Source: Ancylobacter sp. SL191
Lineage (GTDB): Bacteria; Pseudomonadota; Alphaproteobacteria; Rhizobiales; Xanthobacteraceae
Length of the DNA: 64,000 bases
Assembly: GCF_026625645.1 (NCBI RefSeq)
Contig: NZ_CP113056.1
Location: forward strand, 3,323,001 to 3,387,000
Reading direction: 5' to 3'
A program made the position numbers and the translations under genes. A model generated the notes under the pieces. It did not search any database, had not been told where the DNA came from, and saw nothing but the letters and a program-made list of their open reading frames with translations. Within the stretch, counting starts at the first letter, position 1. Every line of letters begins with the position of its first letter. Shown in pieces: positions 18,252 to 26,654 of the stretch.

Positions 18252-20753
18252 ATGGCATTCCGCGACTGCCTCGCCACCATGGTCAAGGCCAAGGAAATCA
18301 CTGCCGAGGAGGCTGACGAGCTGGGCCGCGCCTATGACCGACTGCACAGCGCCAAGGCGCGCACGCGCGGGCCGGCAGCGGCGGCGGCCGAAGCACGGGA
18401 CGAACTGGCGAAGCGCCTTGAGGCCGAGGCGGCGCACCGCGCCCGCGTGGCCGAGCTGACGGCGGCGACGGCCGACCGGGTGCGCGCGGAGGTCACCGGG
18501 TTCCGCAACTGGCGGGGGCAGGCGGATGTGGCCGAGGCCACCATTCGGCTGCTCGATAATCAGGGGCACACCGGCTACTCGTCGGTATCCGGCCGCTCGC
18601 TCGCCATTACGGCGCAGGCCCATGCAATGATGGAGGAGGTGCTGGGCACCTTCAGCCGGAAATGGCTGACCGGCGCCCGCCGCAACAAGGCCCGCATGGA
18701 GAACGTGCTGCGCGAGGCGCGTGGCGAAGGCACGGGCGATGACGCGGCCCGCGCGCTGGCGCAGGGATGGATGCGGACCAGCGACTGGCTGCGCGAGCGC
18801 TTCAACGCGGCGGGTGGCGCCATTGGCGAGCTGAAGAACTGGGGTCTGCCCCAGTCGCATGACCGGCTGAAGCTGATCAAGGCCGGCTATGCCAAATGGT
18901 ACGCCGCGATCCGACCGGGCCTCGACCCCACCCAGATGCGGCATCCGTTGACCGGCGAACCGCTCACCGAGGCGGAGCTGGACGAGGCGTTGCCGCATGT
19001 GTTCGACAGCATCGTCACCGAAGGCTGGAACACGCGCGAGCCGTCCCGCCAGCCCTTCGGCCGTGGGTCGCTGGCGACGCAGCGGGCGGATAGCCGGTTT
19101 CTGGTGTTCAGGGATAGCGAGAGCTGGCTGGCCTATCAGCGCGAATTCGGCAACCCCGACATTTTCGCGACCATGATGAGCCATATCAATCTGATGGCGC
19201 GCGACGTGGCGGCGCTGGAGATCCTCGGCCCGAACCCGGATGCCACGCTGGAGTGGCTGAAGCAAATCATCCGGCAGGAGGCCGGCCTTGCGCAGAAGGG
19301 CGGCGCCACCCTGACCACGGCGTCGCCGCTGGGCGCCGCCGCGTGGCGCGAGAAGGCCTTGTACCAGATCGACGGCATATGGGGGCAGCTGCGCGGGGCG
19401 GCCGAACTGCCGGTGCGCGACGGGCTGGCCAGCAAGGCGGCGGCGGCCCGCAACGTGATCGTGGCGGCCCGGCTCGGCGGGGCGGCCATCTCGGCCGTGA
19501 CGAGCGACCCGATCACGGCCTCCATGGTGGCGAAGTTCGACGGGCTCAATGCCTCGCGGATGATGAAGCAGCTGGCGGAGCAGATTGCCGGCGGCGCGGG
19601 GGCCCGCCAGCGGGCCGTGAGGGCTGGTCTCGTGCTCGATGATGCGCTGCATGTGCTGCGCGACAGTGCCCGCTGGCATGGCAGTCTGGCCGGCCCTGAA
19701 TGGTCTAAGGTGCTGCCGGACCGCGTGCTGACGTGGAGCGGGCTCGCCCCGTGGACGCAGGCGATCAAGCACGCCTTCGGCCGCGAGATGCAGGCGACGG
19801 CGGCGGACCAGATGGGCAAGGCGTGGGCCGATGTGGTGCCGGAGTTCCGGCGGATCATGGAAGGCTATGGCATCGGGGAGGCGCAGTGGAGCGTGATGAG
19901 CCGCGCCCTGCCAGAGGATTTCGAGGGCTCGCGCTTCCTGCGGCCCGGCGACATTGCCGGGGTGGACGATGCCGGCGCCCGGCTGGCGGCCGAACGGTTC
20001 ACCGAGATGATCCTCGGGGAGACCGAGCGGGCCATTCCTTCCGGCACGGTGCGCGGGCGGGCGCTGATGGTGGGCAATTCGCGACCTGGCACCTTCTGGG
20101 GCGAGGTCACGCGCTCGGCCGCCATGTTCCGCTCTTTCGGCGTGTCCATGGCGCTGCTTCAGTTGCAGCGGCTGGCCTATGAGATCGGCGGCGGGCGCGG
20201 CGTGCGTGGCGGTAAGTATCTCGGCGGCATGATGATCGCGCTGACGCTGGGCGGCGCTCTGGCGCTCTGGATGAAGGACACGACCAAGGGGCGCGATCCC
20301 CAGCCGGCCGACCGCATGGCGTTCTGGCTGGCCGCCATGGCGCAGGGCGGCGGGCTCGGCATTTTCGGGGACTTCCTGTTCAGCGACGCCAACCGCTTCG
20401 GCAACTCGCTCGGCTCCACCCTGCTCGGCCCCGGCGCGGCGCTGGCGGCCGATCTGTGGGGGCTGACCGTTGGCAACGCCCAGAAGGCGCTGACCGGCGA
20501 GGAAACCTCGATCGGGCCGGATGTGGCGCGCATGGCGCGCAACTATGTGCCGGGCGGCAACATCTGGTATCTCAACGCCGCCTATCAGCGGATCATGATG
20601 GACCAGCTGCAGGAGATGCTCGATCCGAAGGCGCATGAGAAGTTCAAGCGGCAGGTGCAAAATGCCCGGCGCGAGAAGGACCAGGGCTTTTGGTGGGCAC
20701 CCGGCACCACAGCGCCGCAGCGGATGCCTGAGATGCCGTTCACGGGCCGGTAG
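18252..20753 (+). CDS. Large internal virion protein, gp16-like C-terminal type
   Basis: An 833-residue protein. It is rich in charged helices, has blocks typical of podovirus gp16-like proteins (a RKWLTGARRNKARMEN-type segment, and HINLMARDVAALEILGPNP near residue 315), and has hydrophobic glycine-rich segments near the C-terminus. It probably crosses the inner membrane during DNA ejection. It starts nine bases after the previous stop. A 1226-residue open frame exists on the opposite strand but is judged a shadow. Confidence 0.7.
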   Translation: MAFRDCLATMVKAKEITAEEADELGRAYDRLHSAKARTRGPAAAAAEARDELAKRLEAEAAHRARVAELTAATADRVRAEVTGFRNWRGQADVAEATIRLLDNQGHTGYSSVSGRSLAITAQAHAMMEEVLGTFSRKWLTGARRNKARMENVLREARGEGTGDDAARALAQGWMRTSDWLRERFNAAGGAIGELKNWGLPQSHDRLKLIKAGYAKWYAAIRPGLDPTQMRHPLTGEPLTEAELDEALPHVFDSIVTEGWNTREPSRQPFGRGSLATQRADSRFLVFRDSESWLAYQREFGNPDIFATMMSHINLMARDVAALEILGPNPDATLEWLKQIIRQEAGLAQKGGATLTTASPLGAAAWREKALYQIDGIWGQLRGAAELPVRDGLASKAAAARNVIVAARLGGAAISAVTSDPITASMVAKFDGLNASRMMKQLAEQIAGGAGARQRAVRAGLVLDDALHVLRDSARWHGSLAGPEWSKVLPDRVLTWSGLAPWTQAIKHAFGREMQATAADQMGKAWADVVPEFRRIMEGYGIGEAQWSVMSRALPEDFEGSRFLRPGDIAGVDDAGARLAAERFTEMILGETERAIPSGTVRGRALMVGNSRPGTFWGEVTRSAAMFRSFGVSMALLQLQRLAYEIGGGRGVRGGKYLGGMMIALTLGGALALWMKDTTKGRDPQPADRMAFWLAAMAQGGGLGIFGDFLFSDANRFGNSLGSTLLGPGAALAADLWGLTVGNAQKALTGEETSIGPDVARMARNYVPGGNIWYLNAAYQRIMMDQLQEMLDPKAHEKFKRQVQNARREKDQGFWWAPGTTAPQRMPEMPFTGR

Positions 20754-21045
20754 CGCGCCGCTGCACGATGAAATGGGCGACGAACAGTCCGGCCGCCCCG
20801 AGGTCCAACACCTGCCAGAGGTCGCGGGTAAGGTGGACGGGGATGAAGGGATTGAAGATGCCCGCCGTGATCGCGAAAGCCGCAACCCATGGCCCCGTCT
20901 TCCCTGCCTGCCGGAAAATCATCACGGCGAGTATGATCGCCGCCATGCACACCACCAGCCGCAGGGCCATGTAGTAGGCATAAGGCCAGCGGCCGAGGGC
21001 GATGGCCAGCATGGTGGCGGGAACGAGGTGCAGCGCCGCGATCAT
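20740..21045 (-). CDS. Small DUF6804-type membrane protein (moron)
   Basis: A 101-residue integral membrane protein with about three to four hydrophobic segments, and features RWPYAYYMALR, IFNPFIPVHL and WQVLDLGAAG typical of DUF6804-type proteins. It is transcribed against the late genes with 21042-21359 (four-base overlap) from the promoter at 21392-21420. It converges with the ejection gene, overlapping it by 14 bases. Membrane morons often alter the lysogen surface or block superinfection; that role is a guess. Confidence 0.75.
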   Translation of the reverse strand: MIAALHLVPATMLAIALGRWPYAYYMALRLVVCMAAIILAVMIFRQAGKTGPWVAAFAITAGIFNPFIPVHLTRDLWQVLDLGAAGLFVAHFIVQRRATGP

Positions 21046-21359
21046 CGGCGGCGCCCCACGAAATCAACGCCGAACGACACCATGGCCAGAACCACCACCA
21101 TGATAAGGCTCGGCGCCGCGATGAGGGCTGCCTGCCACCATTGCCAGTGAAAGCCGTAGCGGGCGCCGTAATAGACCACCGGGATCGTGAAAAGGTAGCC
21201 GAATGGCTGCGCCACATGAGCTACAACCATAACGAAAACGGAGAGCCAGAAGCCCCAGCCGAACCAGATTTCGGTTCCTTCGAGATAGGCGGCCATCTGC
21301 AGCACGAGCACGCACAAGCTCACGATCCACCAGCCGGCCCCGCCAATGAATGCCCCCAT
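21042..21359 (-). CDS. Small multi-pass membrane protein (moron)
   Basis: A 105-residue protein from ATG 21359 (a TTG at 21374 is an in-frame alternative). It has hydrophobic segments about residues 6-28, 38-58 and 80-102 and a basic end (GRRR). It is the first gene of a two-gene leftward unit inside the rightward late region. A good sigma70-type promoter lies just upstream. I do not recognise the family. Independent expression from the prophage suggests a lysogenic conversion gene. Confidence 0.7.
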   Translation of the reverse strand: MGAFIGGAGWWIVSLCVLVLQMAAYLEGTEIWFGWGFWLSVFVMVVAHVAQPFGYLFTIPVVYYGARYGFHWQWWQAALIAAPSLIMVVVLAMVSFGVDFVGRRR

Positions 21360-21391
21360 CCCCTCACCCCCCAAATTTATTTTGCGACGGG

Positions 21392-21420
21392 ATTATCATG
21401 GGGCCGCCCCGGTACATCAA
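21392..21420 (-). promoter_or_regulatory. Sigma70-type promoter for the membrane moron
   Basis: On the minus strand: TTGATG (21420-21415), 17-base spacer, GATAAT (21397-21392). It points at the membrane genes and is one of the closest consensus matches in the window. TGCGAC/GTCGCA hexamers at 21383-21388, 21431-21436 and 21458-21463 surround it and may be operators. Confidence 0.7.
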
Positions 21421-21462
21421 TAAGGTAGTTGTCGCAAAGGTGCGAATAACGTACGGTTGCGA

Positions 21463-21685
21463 CGGGTCTGAAAACCCGAGAGAAAGGCGTGCCCGGCGAG
21501 CCGGGTTTTCTGCGTACGCGAATCGTGCGCAGGATCCCCTATGCCGGGGTGGAGCGATATAAGGCGCGCGAGCGCTCGAATAAGCTCACCTGACCTTTCT
21601 CAGGTTTTCAGCCCCCGGCGCCAGGCGGCCTCTGAAAAGCCCGTTCTGGCGGTGCCCTCAACGGCTGCCGAATAGGGGCTTTGCC
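21463..21685 (+). ncRNA. C4-like antisense RNA leader of the antirepressor
   Basis: An AT-richer leader that folds into successive hairpins: CGGGT/ACCCG (21463-21478), CCCGG/CCGGG followed by TTTTC (21492-21509), CCCC-TATGCC-GGGG (21536-21549), CCTGA/TCAGG followed by TTTTCAG (21589-21611), and TTTTCAG (21605-21611) pairing CTGAAAA (21632-21638). The hairpin segment CCCCTAT (21536-21542) is complementary to ATAGGGG (21672-21678), the ribosome site of the antirepressor. This is the layout of phage P1/P7 C4 RNA, which silences ant translation. A likely promoter is TTGTCG-N17-TACGGT near 21429-21457. Boundaries are approximate. Confidence 0.75.
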
Positions 21686-22663
21686 ATGACCGCGACCAAT
21701 CAGCTTACGCAGATCGAATTCCACGGCGACACGCTGTGGGCGACCGAAATCGACGGTGTCGTGTACGTCGTGATCAAGAACATCTGTGATCGCCTCGGTA
21801 TCGACTGGCGCGCGCAGCTTAAGCGCATCCAGCGCGACGCCGTTCTTGCCGAAGGTGTGTCCATGATGGACACACCTTCGCCCGGTGGGCCGCAGGAAAC
21901 GACCCTGTTGCGCCTCGATCTGGTCAATGGGTGGCTGTTCGGTATCGACGACAGCCGCGTGAGAGATGATGAAACCCGCAATCGGGTGCTGATCTACAAG
22001 CGCGAGTGCTACCGGGTGCTGTTCCAGCATTTCTTCGGTGCGTCTCGTGCAACGCGGGAAGGCCAAGAGCCCTGCACCTTGCCGGCGCCGCACGATGCCT
22101 TCATGCGCGGCGAGCCGTGGGCGGTGTCGTGGATGAACTCGGTGCTGCAGGTCTCCAGCCGGATCGAGCGCATGGGCGGGCGGGCACCGGCGGCGGACTA
22201 TCTGCGGGCGTGCGGTGTGCCCTATCTCGACCGCCTGCCGCCCGCGCCGCGGCGCACGGTCGATCCCGGGTGGGATGGACAGGGTTGCCTGCGCCGGCTG
22301 CTCGACGCGCCGTGCGCGGAAACCGACATGACCATTCGTGGTGCCCTGCTCGATCTGCTCGACGGGACGATGAAGGACTATCACGACGAAATCCACCGGG
22401 CGCTGGCGGCCTCGGGCGTGAAGACGTTCCGGCTCGAAGGTGAGCTCGGGGTCGCCATCGCCAACCGCCACCCCTATCTCACGCGGGCGGTGTTCCACGG
22501 CACGGCATGGGCGCATGACCACGCCCGCGCGCTGACCCGGCTCGGCGGGGCGCAGCGTGTCGGCCCTCTCACCTTCAACAAGCACTCGTCGCGGGCCACC
22601 TTCCTGCCCCCCGCCGTGATCGAGGATGCGCCCTCGGAGGTGCCGTTTCTCGCGACGGCCTAG
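21686..22663 (+). CDS. ant: Phage antirepressor (P22_AR_N domain)
   Basis: A 325-residue protein. Residues about 5-125 match the phage antirepressor N-terminal domain (QIEFHGDTLWATEIDG, then VVIKNICDRLGIDWRAQLKRI, and later FFG-type end). The C-terminus is helical and of unknown type. P22 Ant binds and inactivates CI-type repressors, so this protein would induce this or a related prophage. Its ribosome site ATAGGGG is complementary to the C4-like leader, implying antisense silencing in the lysogen. It sits in the late region, as in P22 immI. Confidence 0.85.
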   Translation: MTATNQLTQIEFHGDTLWATEIDGVVYVVIKNICDRLGIDWRAQLKRIQRDAVLAEGVSMMDTPSPGGPQETTLLRLDLVNGWLFGIDDSRVRDDETRNRVLIYKRECYRVLFQHFFGASRATREGQEPCTLPAPHDAFMRGEPWAVSWMNSVLQVSSRIERMGGRAPAADYLRACGVPYLDRLPPAPRRTVDPGWDGQGCLRRLLDAPCAETDMTIRGALLDLLDGTMKDYHDEIHRALAASGVKTFRLEGELGVAIANRHPYLTRAVFHGTAWAHDHARALTRLGGAQRVGPLTFNKHSSRATFLPPAVIEDAPSEVPFLATA

Positions 22664-22664
22664 C

Positions 22665-22698
22665 CTCGGTTGACCATCCCCCAACGGCCTCACGCTGC
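22665..22698 (+). promoter_or_regulatory. Phage promoter motif copy 3, upstream of tail fibre
   Basis: CTCGGTTGACCA at 22665-22676, one base after the antirepressor stop. TTGACC, 17-base spacer, then CGCTGC at 22693-22698. It would start the fibre transcript independently of the silenced antirepressor. Confidence 0.7.
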
Positions 22699-22728
22699 AG
22701 GCACCCACACCTTGCCGCGTGAGGCGCC

Positions 22729-24279
22729 ATGTCCAGCTCTCTCCCCATCGGCCCCGCCGAGCGCATTGCCGGCCCTTACACGGCCTCGGCCGGGCAGACC
22801 AGTTTCACCTTCGGTTTCCCGCTGCTCGATGCCGCCGACCTGCAGGTGCAGAAGACGCTGCCGGGCGCGCCGGACGCCTGGACCGACGCGCTGCCCGGCA
22901 TCGACTACACGCTGAGCGCCACCCTGCCGACGCTGACGGGCGGCACGGTGGTGTTCACCAGCGGCCGCACCGCCGGCACGCGGGTGCGCATTCTCGGCCG
23001 CGCCGTCATCGCCAACACCGCCGATGCAACGCCCGGCGGCTATTACGACGCCAACCGGCTGAACCGCTTCTTCGACCGGGTGACGATCTGGGCGCAGGAA
23101 GTGCGACGCGATATTGGCGCCATTGCTGCCGGCGAAGATCCGCAGGTGTGGGCCAATCGCGGCATCAGCCAGGTGGTGAGCGGGGAAGCATGGGCTTCCA
23201 CCGCCTTTTACCCGTTCCTGACGCACAACGATTTTTCGTCGACCAAAACGGAAACCCACCTCGACACGCGCGCCACCATGACGGTGACGCGCCGGGCCAC
23301 CGGCTCCGGCTATCAGTCCATGGGGGCCAGCGATATTGGCCTGATCGTCTCGGCCGAAAAGCTGAACTATCTCACCACCACGGCCGTGGGTGAGCTGAAC
23401 GGGCTTTTCGTCATCGCCCGCAACGGCCGCAAATCCGACGGCGCCGGCCTGCTGGTGGACAACACGAAGGTCTATGCGTCGATCGCCGGGGATGACAGCG
23501 GCACGGATGGCGGCGCCATCGGCTTCGAGATGTCGTCGCGCGTGGTCGACCCCGCCGGCACCATCCTGCACCTCGGCCAGACGCTGATCGGCTGGTGGGC
23601 GGATGAACGCAGCCTCGCGCAGGGCTACCGCTTTCACGGCTCCGTGCAGCAGAGCCGGAAGGGCAACAACCACGCGGCCTATGTGGCGAACAGCACCCAG
23701 CCCTATGGCGCGCCGTCGAACTGGAAATATGCCTTCCTCGCGGCGAGCGCGCAGGAACAGATCACCCAGTATTACGCGGTGGGTGGCGACGGCAACGAGA
23801 AACCGGGCGCCGCCTATTTCGGGCCGGCCTATGAGCTGATGGCGCTGTGGTACGACCAGCCGTCGAACGCCCTCAAATTCATGAGCGGCAAGGTGGTGAA
23901 CATCGACAACAGCACGGCGACCGGCTCGGTGAACCTGCTCGCCGCCTCGCTCTCGCGCGACGGTGATTTCTTCGTGCGCCAGAGCCTTCAGCTCGGCACC
24001 GGCGCGGCGCTGAAGAAGATGCTGCACCAGGACTACACGCTCAACCCCGGCGTGATCGCGGCCAACAACACCTTTCAGATCGACGCGACGCTCAACGGCG
24101 TGGCCGCCACGGACGAGCTGACCGTGACGCTGGGCGCCGGCTATGCAAGCGACAAGCTGATCGCCATTGCCCGCTACAAGAGCACGGATGCGATCACGAT
24201 CTACATCATGAATGTCGCCGCCGCCGCGTCACCCTCGCTGGCCGGCCTGATCTGCCATGTTTCCGCACGCGGTTATTGA
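22729..24279 (+). CDS. Tail fibre with T7 gp17-like N-terminal adaptor
   Basis: A 516-residue protein. Residues about 13-150 resemble the T7 tail-fibre N-terminal domain that anchors to the nozzle (GPYTASAGQTSFTFGFPLLD, VRILGRAV, RLNRFFDRVTIWAQEV). The remainder is beta-rich and repetitive in glycine and asparagine, as in trimeric fibre or spike shafts, with a small beta-sheet end. It would recognise the cell surface. A promoter motif lies immediately upstream. The receptor is unknown. Confidence 0.82.
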   Translation: MSSSLPIGPAERIAGPYTASAGQTSFTFGFPLLDAADLQVQKTLPGAPDAWTDALPGIDYTLSATLPTLTGGTVVFTSGRTAGTRVRILGRAVIANTADATPGGYYDANRLNRFFDRVTIWAQEVRRDIGAIAAGEDPQVWANRGISQVVSGEAWASTAFYPFLTHNDFSSTKTETHLDTRATMTVTRRATGSGYQSMGASDIGLIVSAEKLNYLTTTAVGELNGLFVIARNGRKSDGAGLLVDNTKVYASIAGDDSGTDGGAIGFEMSSRVVDPAGTILHLGQTLIGWWADERSLAQGYRFHGSVQQSRKGNNHAAYVANSTQPYGAPSNWKYAFLAASAQEQITQYYAVGGDGNEKPGAAYFGPAYELMALWYDQPSNALKFMSGKVVNIDNSTATGSVNLLAASLSRDGDFFVRQSLQLGTGAALKKMLHQDYTLNPGVIAANNTFQIDATLNGVAATDELTVTLGAGYASDKLIAIARYKSTDAITIYIMNVAAAASPSLAGLICHVSARGY

Positions 24280-24291
24280 GGAGAACGCACC

Positions 24292-24597
24292 GTGCCCGTG
24301 ATCGACTTCGACACCCCTATCACCGCCCGCGACGGCACGCCGCTGAAGGAAGGCGAGCATGTGATCACGCTGGGCCTGGTCTGTGCCGGCGCGCTGGAAG
24401 CCCCGCACCGCGACGATGCCGAGATGGGCGGGCATGAGAAGCTGCGGCGCAAGCGGCTCGCCGACCGCATCTATGCCGGCCGCGTTGTCGGGCTGACCGT
24501 GGAGGAAATCGCGCTGCTGAAGACGGTGACCGGCCGCGCGCTCTCGATCTATGTCGCCGGCGTCGCGTGGGAGCTGCTGGACCCCGAGTGCGCGTGA
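24292..24597 (+). CDS. Small phage protein after tail fibre, unknown
   Basis: A 101-residue protein starting at GTG 24292 with ribosome site GAGGAGA. It has a beta-like N-terminus (VIDFDTPITARDG) and helices at the end. It has the size of tail-assembly or fibre chaperone proteins, which are often encoded next to the fibre, but no motif proves this. The next promoter motif begins three bases after its stop. Confidence 0.65.
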   Translation: MPVIDFDTPITARDGTPLKEGEHVITLGLVCAGALEAPHRDDAEMGGHEKLRRKRLADRIYAGRVVGLTVEEIALLKTVTGRALSIYVAGVAWELLDPECA

Positions 24598-24599
24598 GC

Positions 24600-24633
24600 C
24601 TCGGTTGACCCTGCGCGGGGCGCGCCATGCTGG
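24600..24633 (+). promoter_or_regulatory. Phage promoter motif copy 4
   Basis: CTCGGTTGACCCT at 24600-24612, TTGACC, 17-base spacer, then TGCTGG at 24628-24633. It lies between 24292-24597 and 24654-24971 and would drive the tailspike unit. Confidence 0.7.
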
Positions 24634-24653
24634 AGACAGCAGAGGAGCGCCCC

Positions 24654-24971
24654 ATGCCTTATGAGCCCGGCAAAGACCCCTACGCCAACCTTGGCGCGTC
24701 GATCACCTCGCCCGGCCGGATGATCGAGAAGATCACCCCGGCCGATGCGGACCTCGCCGTCTATTACAAGGCCGCCTGGGCCTTCTGCCCGCCGGATGTC
24801 GCCGGCGGCTTTGGCACGGTGCAGCTGGTCGGCGTCGACAATGCAGATGCCTCCCCCTGCCCCGTGAAGCTGCTGCCCGGCCTGCAGCCCCTGCCCCCCG
24901 GCCAGCTGCGCCGCGTGCTCGCCACCGGCACCACGGCGGGCGTCGAGGTCTACGGGATCCGCGACAAATGA
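24654..24971 (+). CDS. Small phage structural protein, unknown
   Basis: A 105-residue protein. ATG 24654 is preferred because AGAGGAG stands just ahead of it; an in-frame ATG at 24627 overlaps the promoter. It is a beta-rich sequence (VQLVGVDNADASPCPVKLLPG, ATGTTAGVEVYGIRDK) like short virion surface or head-completion proteins. It is not recognised. The stop overlaps the next start (ATGA). Confidence 0.6.
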   Translation: MPYEPGKDPYANLGASITSPGRMIEKITPADADLAVYYKAAWAFCPPDVAGGFGTVQLVGVDNADASPCPVKLLPGLQPLPPGQLRRVLATGTTAGVEVYGIRDK

Positions 24972-25147
24972 TGATCGGCAGCGGCAATGCGATCACGCAG
25001 GTGGCGCTGAATGGCGCGCGCGGAACGCCCGCTTCCGCCTATGCCCGCACCCCCGCCCCGGCCGGCTACCGCTGGGATTTCGTCACCTATAACGGCGAGC
25101 GTGTCACCTTTCGCGGTGAGCCCGTCGTCGCTCTTGTGGAGACCTGA
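24968..25147 (+). CDS. Very small phage protein (59 aa)
   Basis: A 59-residue frame whose ATG overlaps the previous stop and whose stop lies two bases before the tailspike start. This tight packing supports a real gene. The C-terminal half (YRWDFVTYNGERVTFRGEPV) looks like two beta strands. The function is unknown. Confidence 0.6.
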   Translation: MMIGSGNAITQVALNGARGTPASAYARTPAPAGYRWDFVTYNGERVTFRGEPVVALVET

Positions 25148-25149
25148 CG

Positions 25150-26580
25150 ATGGTTGAATTCCGCACCGTGCTCGGCCTGGAGGCCGGCTATTCCAAGGTT
25201 TACACCGAGCTTGACGCGCCGCCCGATCTCGGCTGGTCCAGCGCCTACCCCTTCAAGGTGATCCGCGATCCGACCGGCCGCTGGCACCTGCTCAATGACC
25301 CGAAAAGCTATGTGAACCCCGCCATCTGGACGGGCGCGGCGATCCATGTCGACCCGGTGAACGGCTCCAGCGGCAATAGCGGCCTCGGTGCTTTCGACGG
25401 CGATTTCAGCGCGGCGAAGGCCACGCTTCAGCAGGCGATTATCGCCGGCAACGCGACCGGGGCGCCCTATCGCATCATCTGCCGGCCTGGACGCTACGAC
25501 CAGGCGCGCTCGATCAACGGCAACAGTGGCACGACCGGCGTGAAGCCCACCTATTCCTGCGCTTTCATTGGCTGGAAGGGGCGCGTCTCCCACGAAGCCA
25601 ATTCCGGCGAGAGCTTTCCGGCCACCAAGAACGCGACGTTCACGAACAGCTATGTCGGCGGCCCCACAACCGCGATCCGCGTGCTCGACCTCTACCAGTT
25701 CGACAGTTACGGCAACCCCGCGCAAATTCCGTGGAAGGCCGATGCGGTGACTGTCGACGCGGCGACGGATGGCGGCTGGAACGCATCCAACGCCACCGGC
25801 ACATTCGCGGTCCATATACGCCGAAAGGATGGCCTACAGCCGACCGTGGTCAACACCCTCGTTATCCGCACGCTGGAAGTCACCTATCTCGATGCCAGCC
25901 TGACGGGTGGCAGCGTGCCGATGGGCGACCTGTATTTCGAGAATTTCGACTTCTGGGGCGGCTCCTTCGGCGGCCTCTACATCGATGGCAACTATGTGTC
26001 CCGCAATGTTGTCTGCGTCGGCTGCAGGAGCCGCTGGGCGTCGAACAACGCGCAGCAGTGCGACGCCTTCACCCTTCTCAACATCAACGGCCTGATCCTG
26101 ATGGTGGACTGCGAAGGGGCCTCGGCCGCCAAGGACGGCTTCAATTTCCATTACAACACCGGCACGACCGCTCGCACCTTCGTGCTCACCGTCAATTGCA
26201 AGGGCGTCGACAACGGCAAGTACGGCATTGGCTCCACCAACGGGTGGACGACGCATGACGACATTGTCGGCATCGACGTTGGCGGCTTGTACGAGGGACA
26301 GGAAAACGGCTCGGAGCTGCATTCCATCCAGCGCGCCAGAACGTGGTGCTTGGGAACGATATGCCGCCCACGCGCCGGCGGGCTGGGTTCGGCCTTCCGT
26401 ATTTCGGATGGAGCGACCGCGCGCATGTGGGTGGAAGAAACGGTATCGGACCTGCGGAATTTCCCCGGCGGCAACGGCCTGTGGGCGGGCGGTACGAACA
26501 GCCTGATGTTCAAGCGCAACCACACCGCCATCGCCAGCCGCGAGCAGATCGACGCGGGCAGCAGCATCACGCTGTTCTAG
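25150..26580 (+). CDS. Tailspike-like protein, beta-helix type
   Basis: A 476-residue protein. After an N-terminal segment with GRWHLLNDPKSYV come repeated Asn/Gly-rich strands (NATFTNSYVGG, NFDFWGGSFGG, YIDGNYVSRNVVCVGC) as in right-handed parallel beta-helices of tailspikes and pectate-lyase-like proteins. It probably binds and may cut a surface polysaccharide. A catalytic residue cannot be named. It is the second receptor-binding candidate besides the fibre at 22729-24279. Confidence 0.7.
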   Translation: MVEFRTVLGLEAGYSKVYTELDAPPDLGWSSAYPFKVIRDPTGRWHLLNDPKSYVNPAIWTGAAIHVDPVNGSSGNSGLGAFDGDFSAAKATLQQAIIAGNATGAPYRIICRPGRYDQARSINGNSGTTGVKPTYSCAFIGWKGRVSHEANSGESFPATKNATFTNSYVGGPTTAIRVLDLYQFDSYGNPAQIPWKADAVTVDAATDGGWNASNATGTFAVHIRRKDGLQPTVVNTLVIRTLEVTYLDASLTGGSVPMGDLYFENFDFWGGSFGGLYIDGNYVSRNVVCVGCRSRWASNNAQQCDAFTLLNINGLILMVDCEGASAAKDGFNFHYNTGTTARTFVLTVNCKGVDNGKYGIGSTNGWTTHDDIVGIDVGGLYEGQENGSELHSIQRARTWCLGTICRPRAGGLGSAFRISDGATARMWVEETVSDLRNFPGGNGLWAGGTNSLMFKRNHTAIASREQIDAGSSITLF

Positions 26581-26592
26581 CAGGTCTACCCC

Positions 26593-26626
26593 CTCGGTTG
26601 ACCCTCCCCGCCTGCCGCCATTCTGG
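26593..26626 (+). promoter_or_regulatory. Phage promoter motif copy 5, upstream of lysis genes
   Basis: CTCGGTTGACCCTCC at 26593-26607, TTGACC, 17-base spacer, then TTCTGG at 26621-26626. It stands 13 bases after the tailspike stop and would drive the lysis cassette. Confidence 0.7.
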
Positions 26627-26654
26627 GGCCTCCTGATCCATGGAGGCCCCGGCC

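Noticed and set aside
17205..20885. A 1226-residue open frame on the minus strand under the ejection genes
   Set aside because: It overlaps a well-supported plus-strand gene pair completely, has no ribosome site or domain, and its low-complexity Arg/Pro/Gly/His sequence is typical of high-GC shadows.
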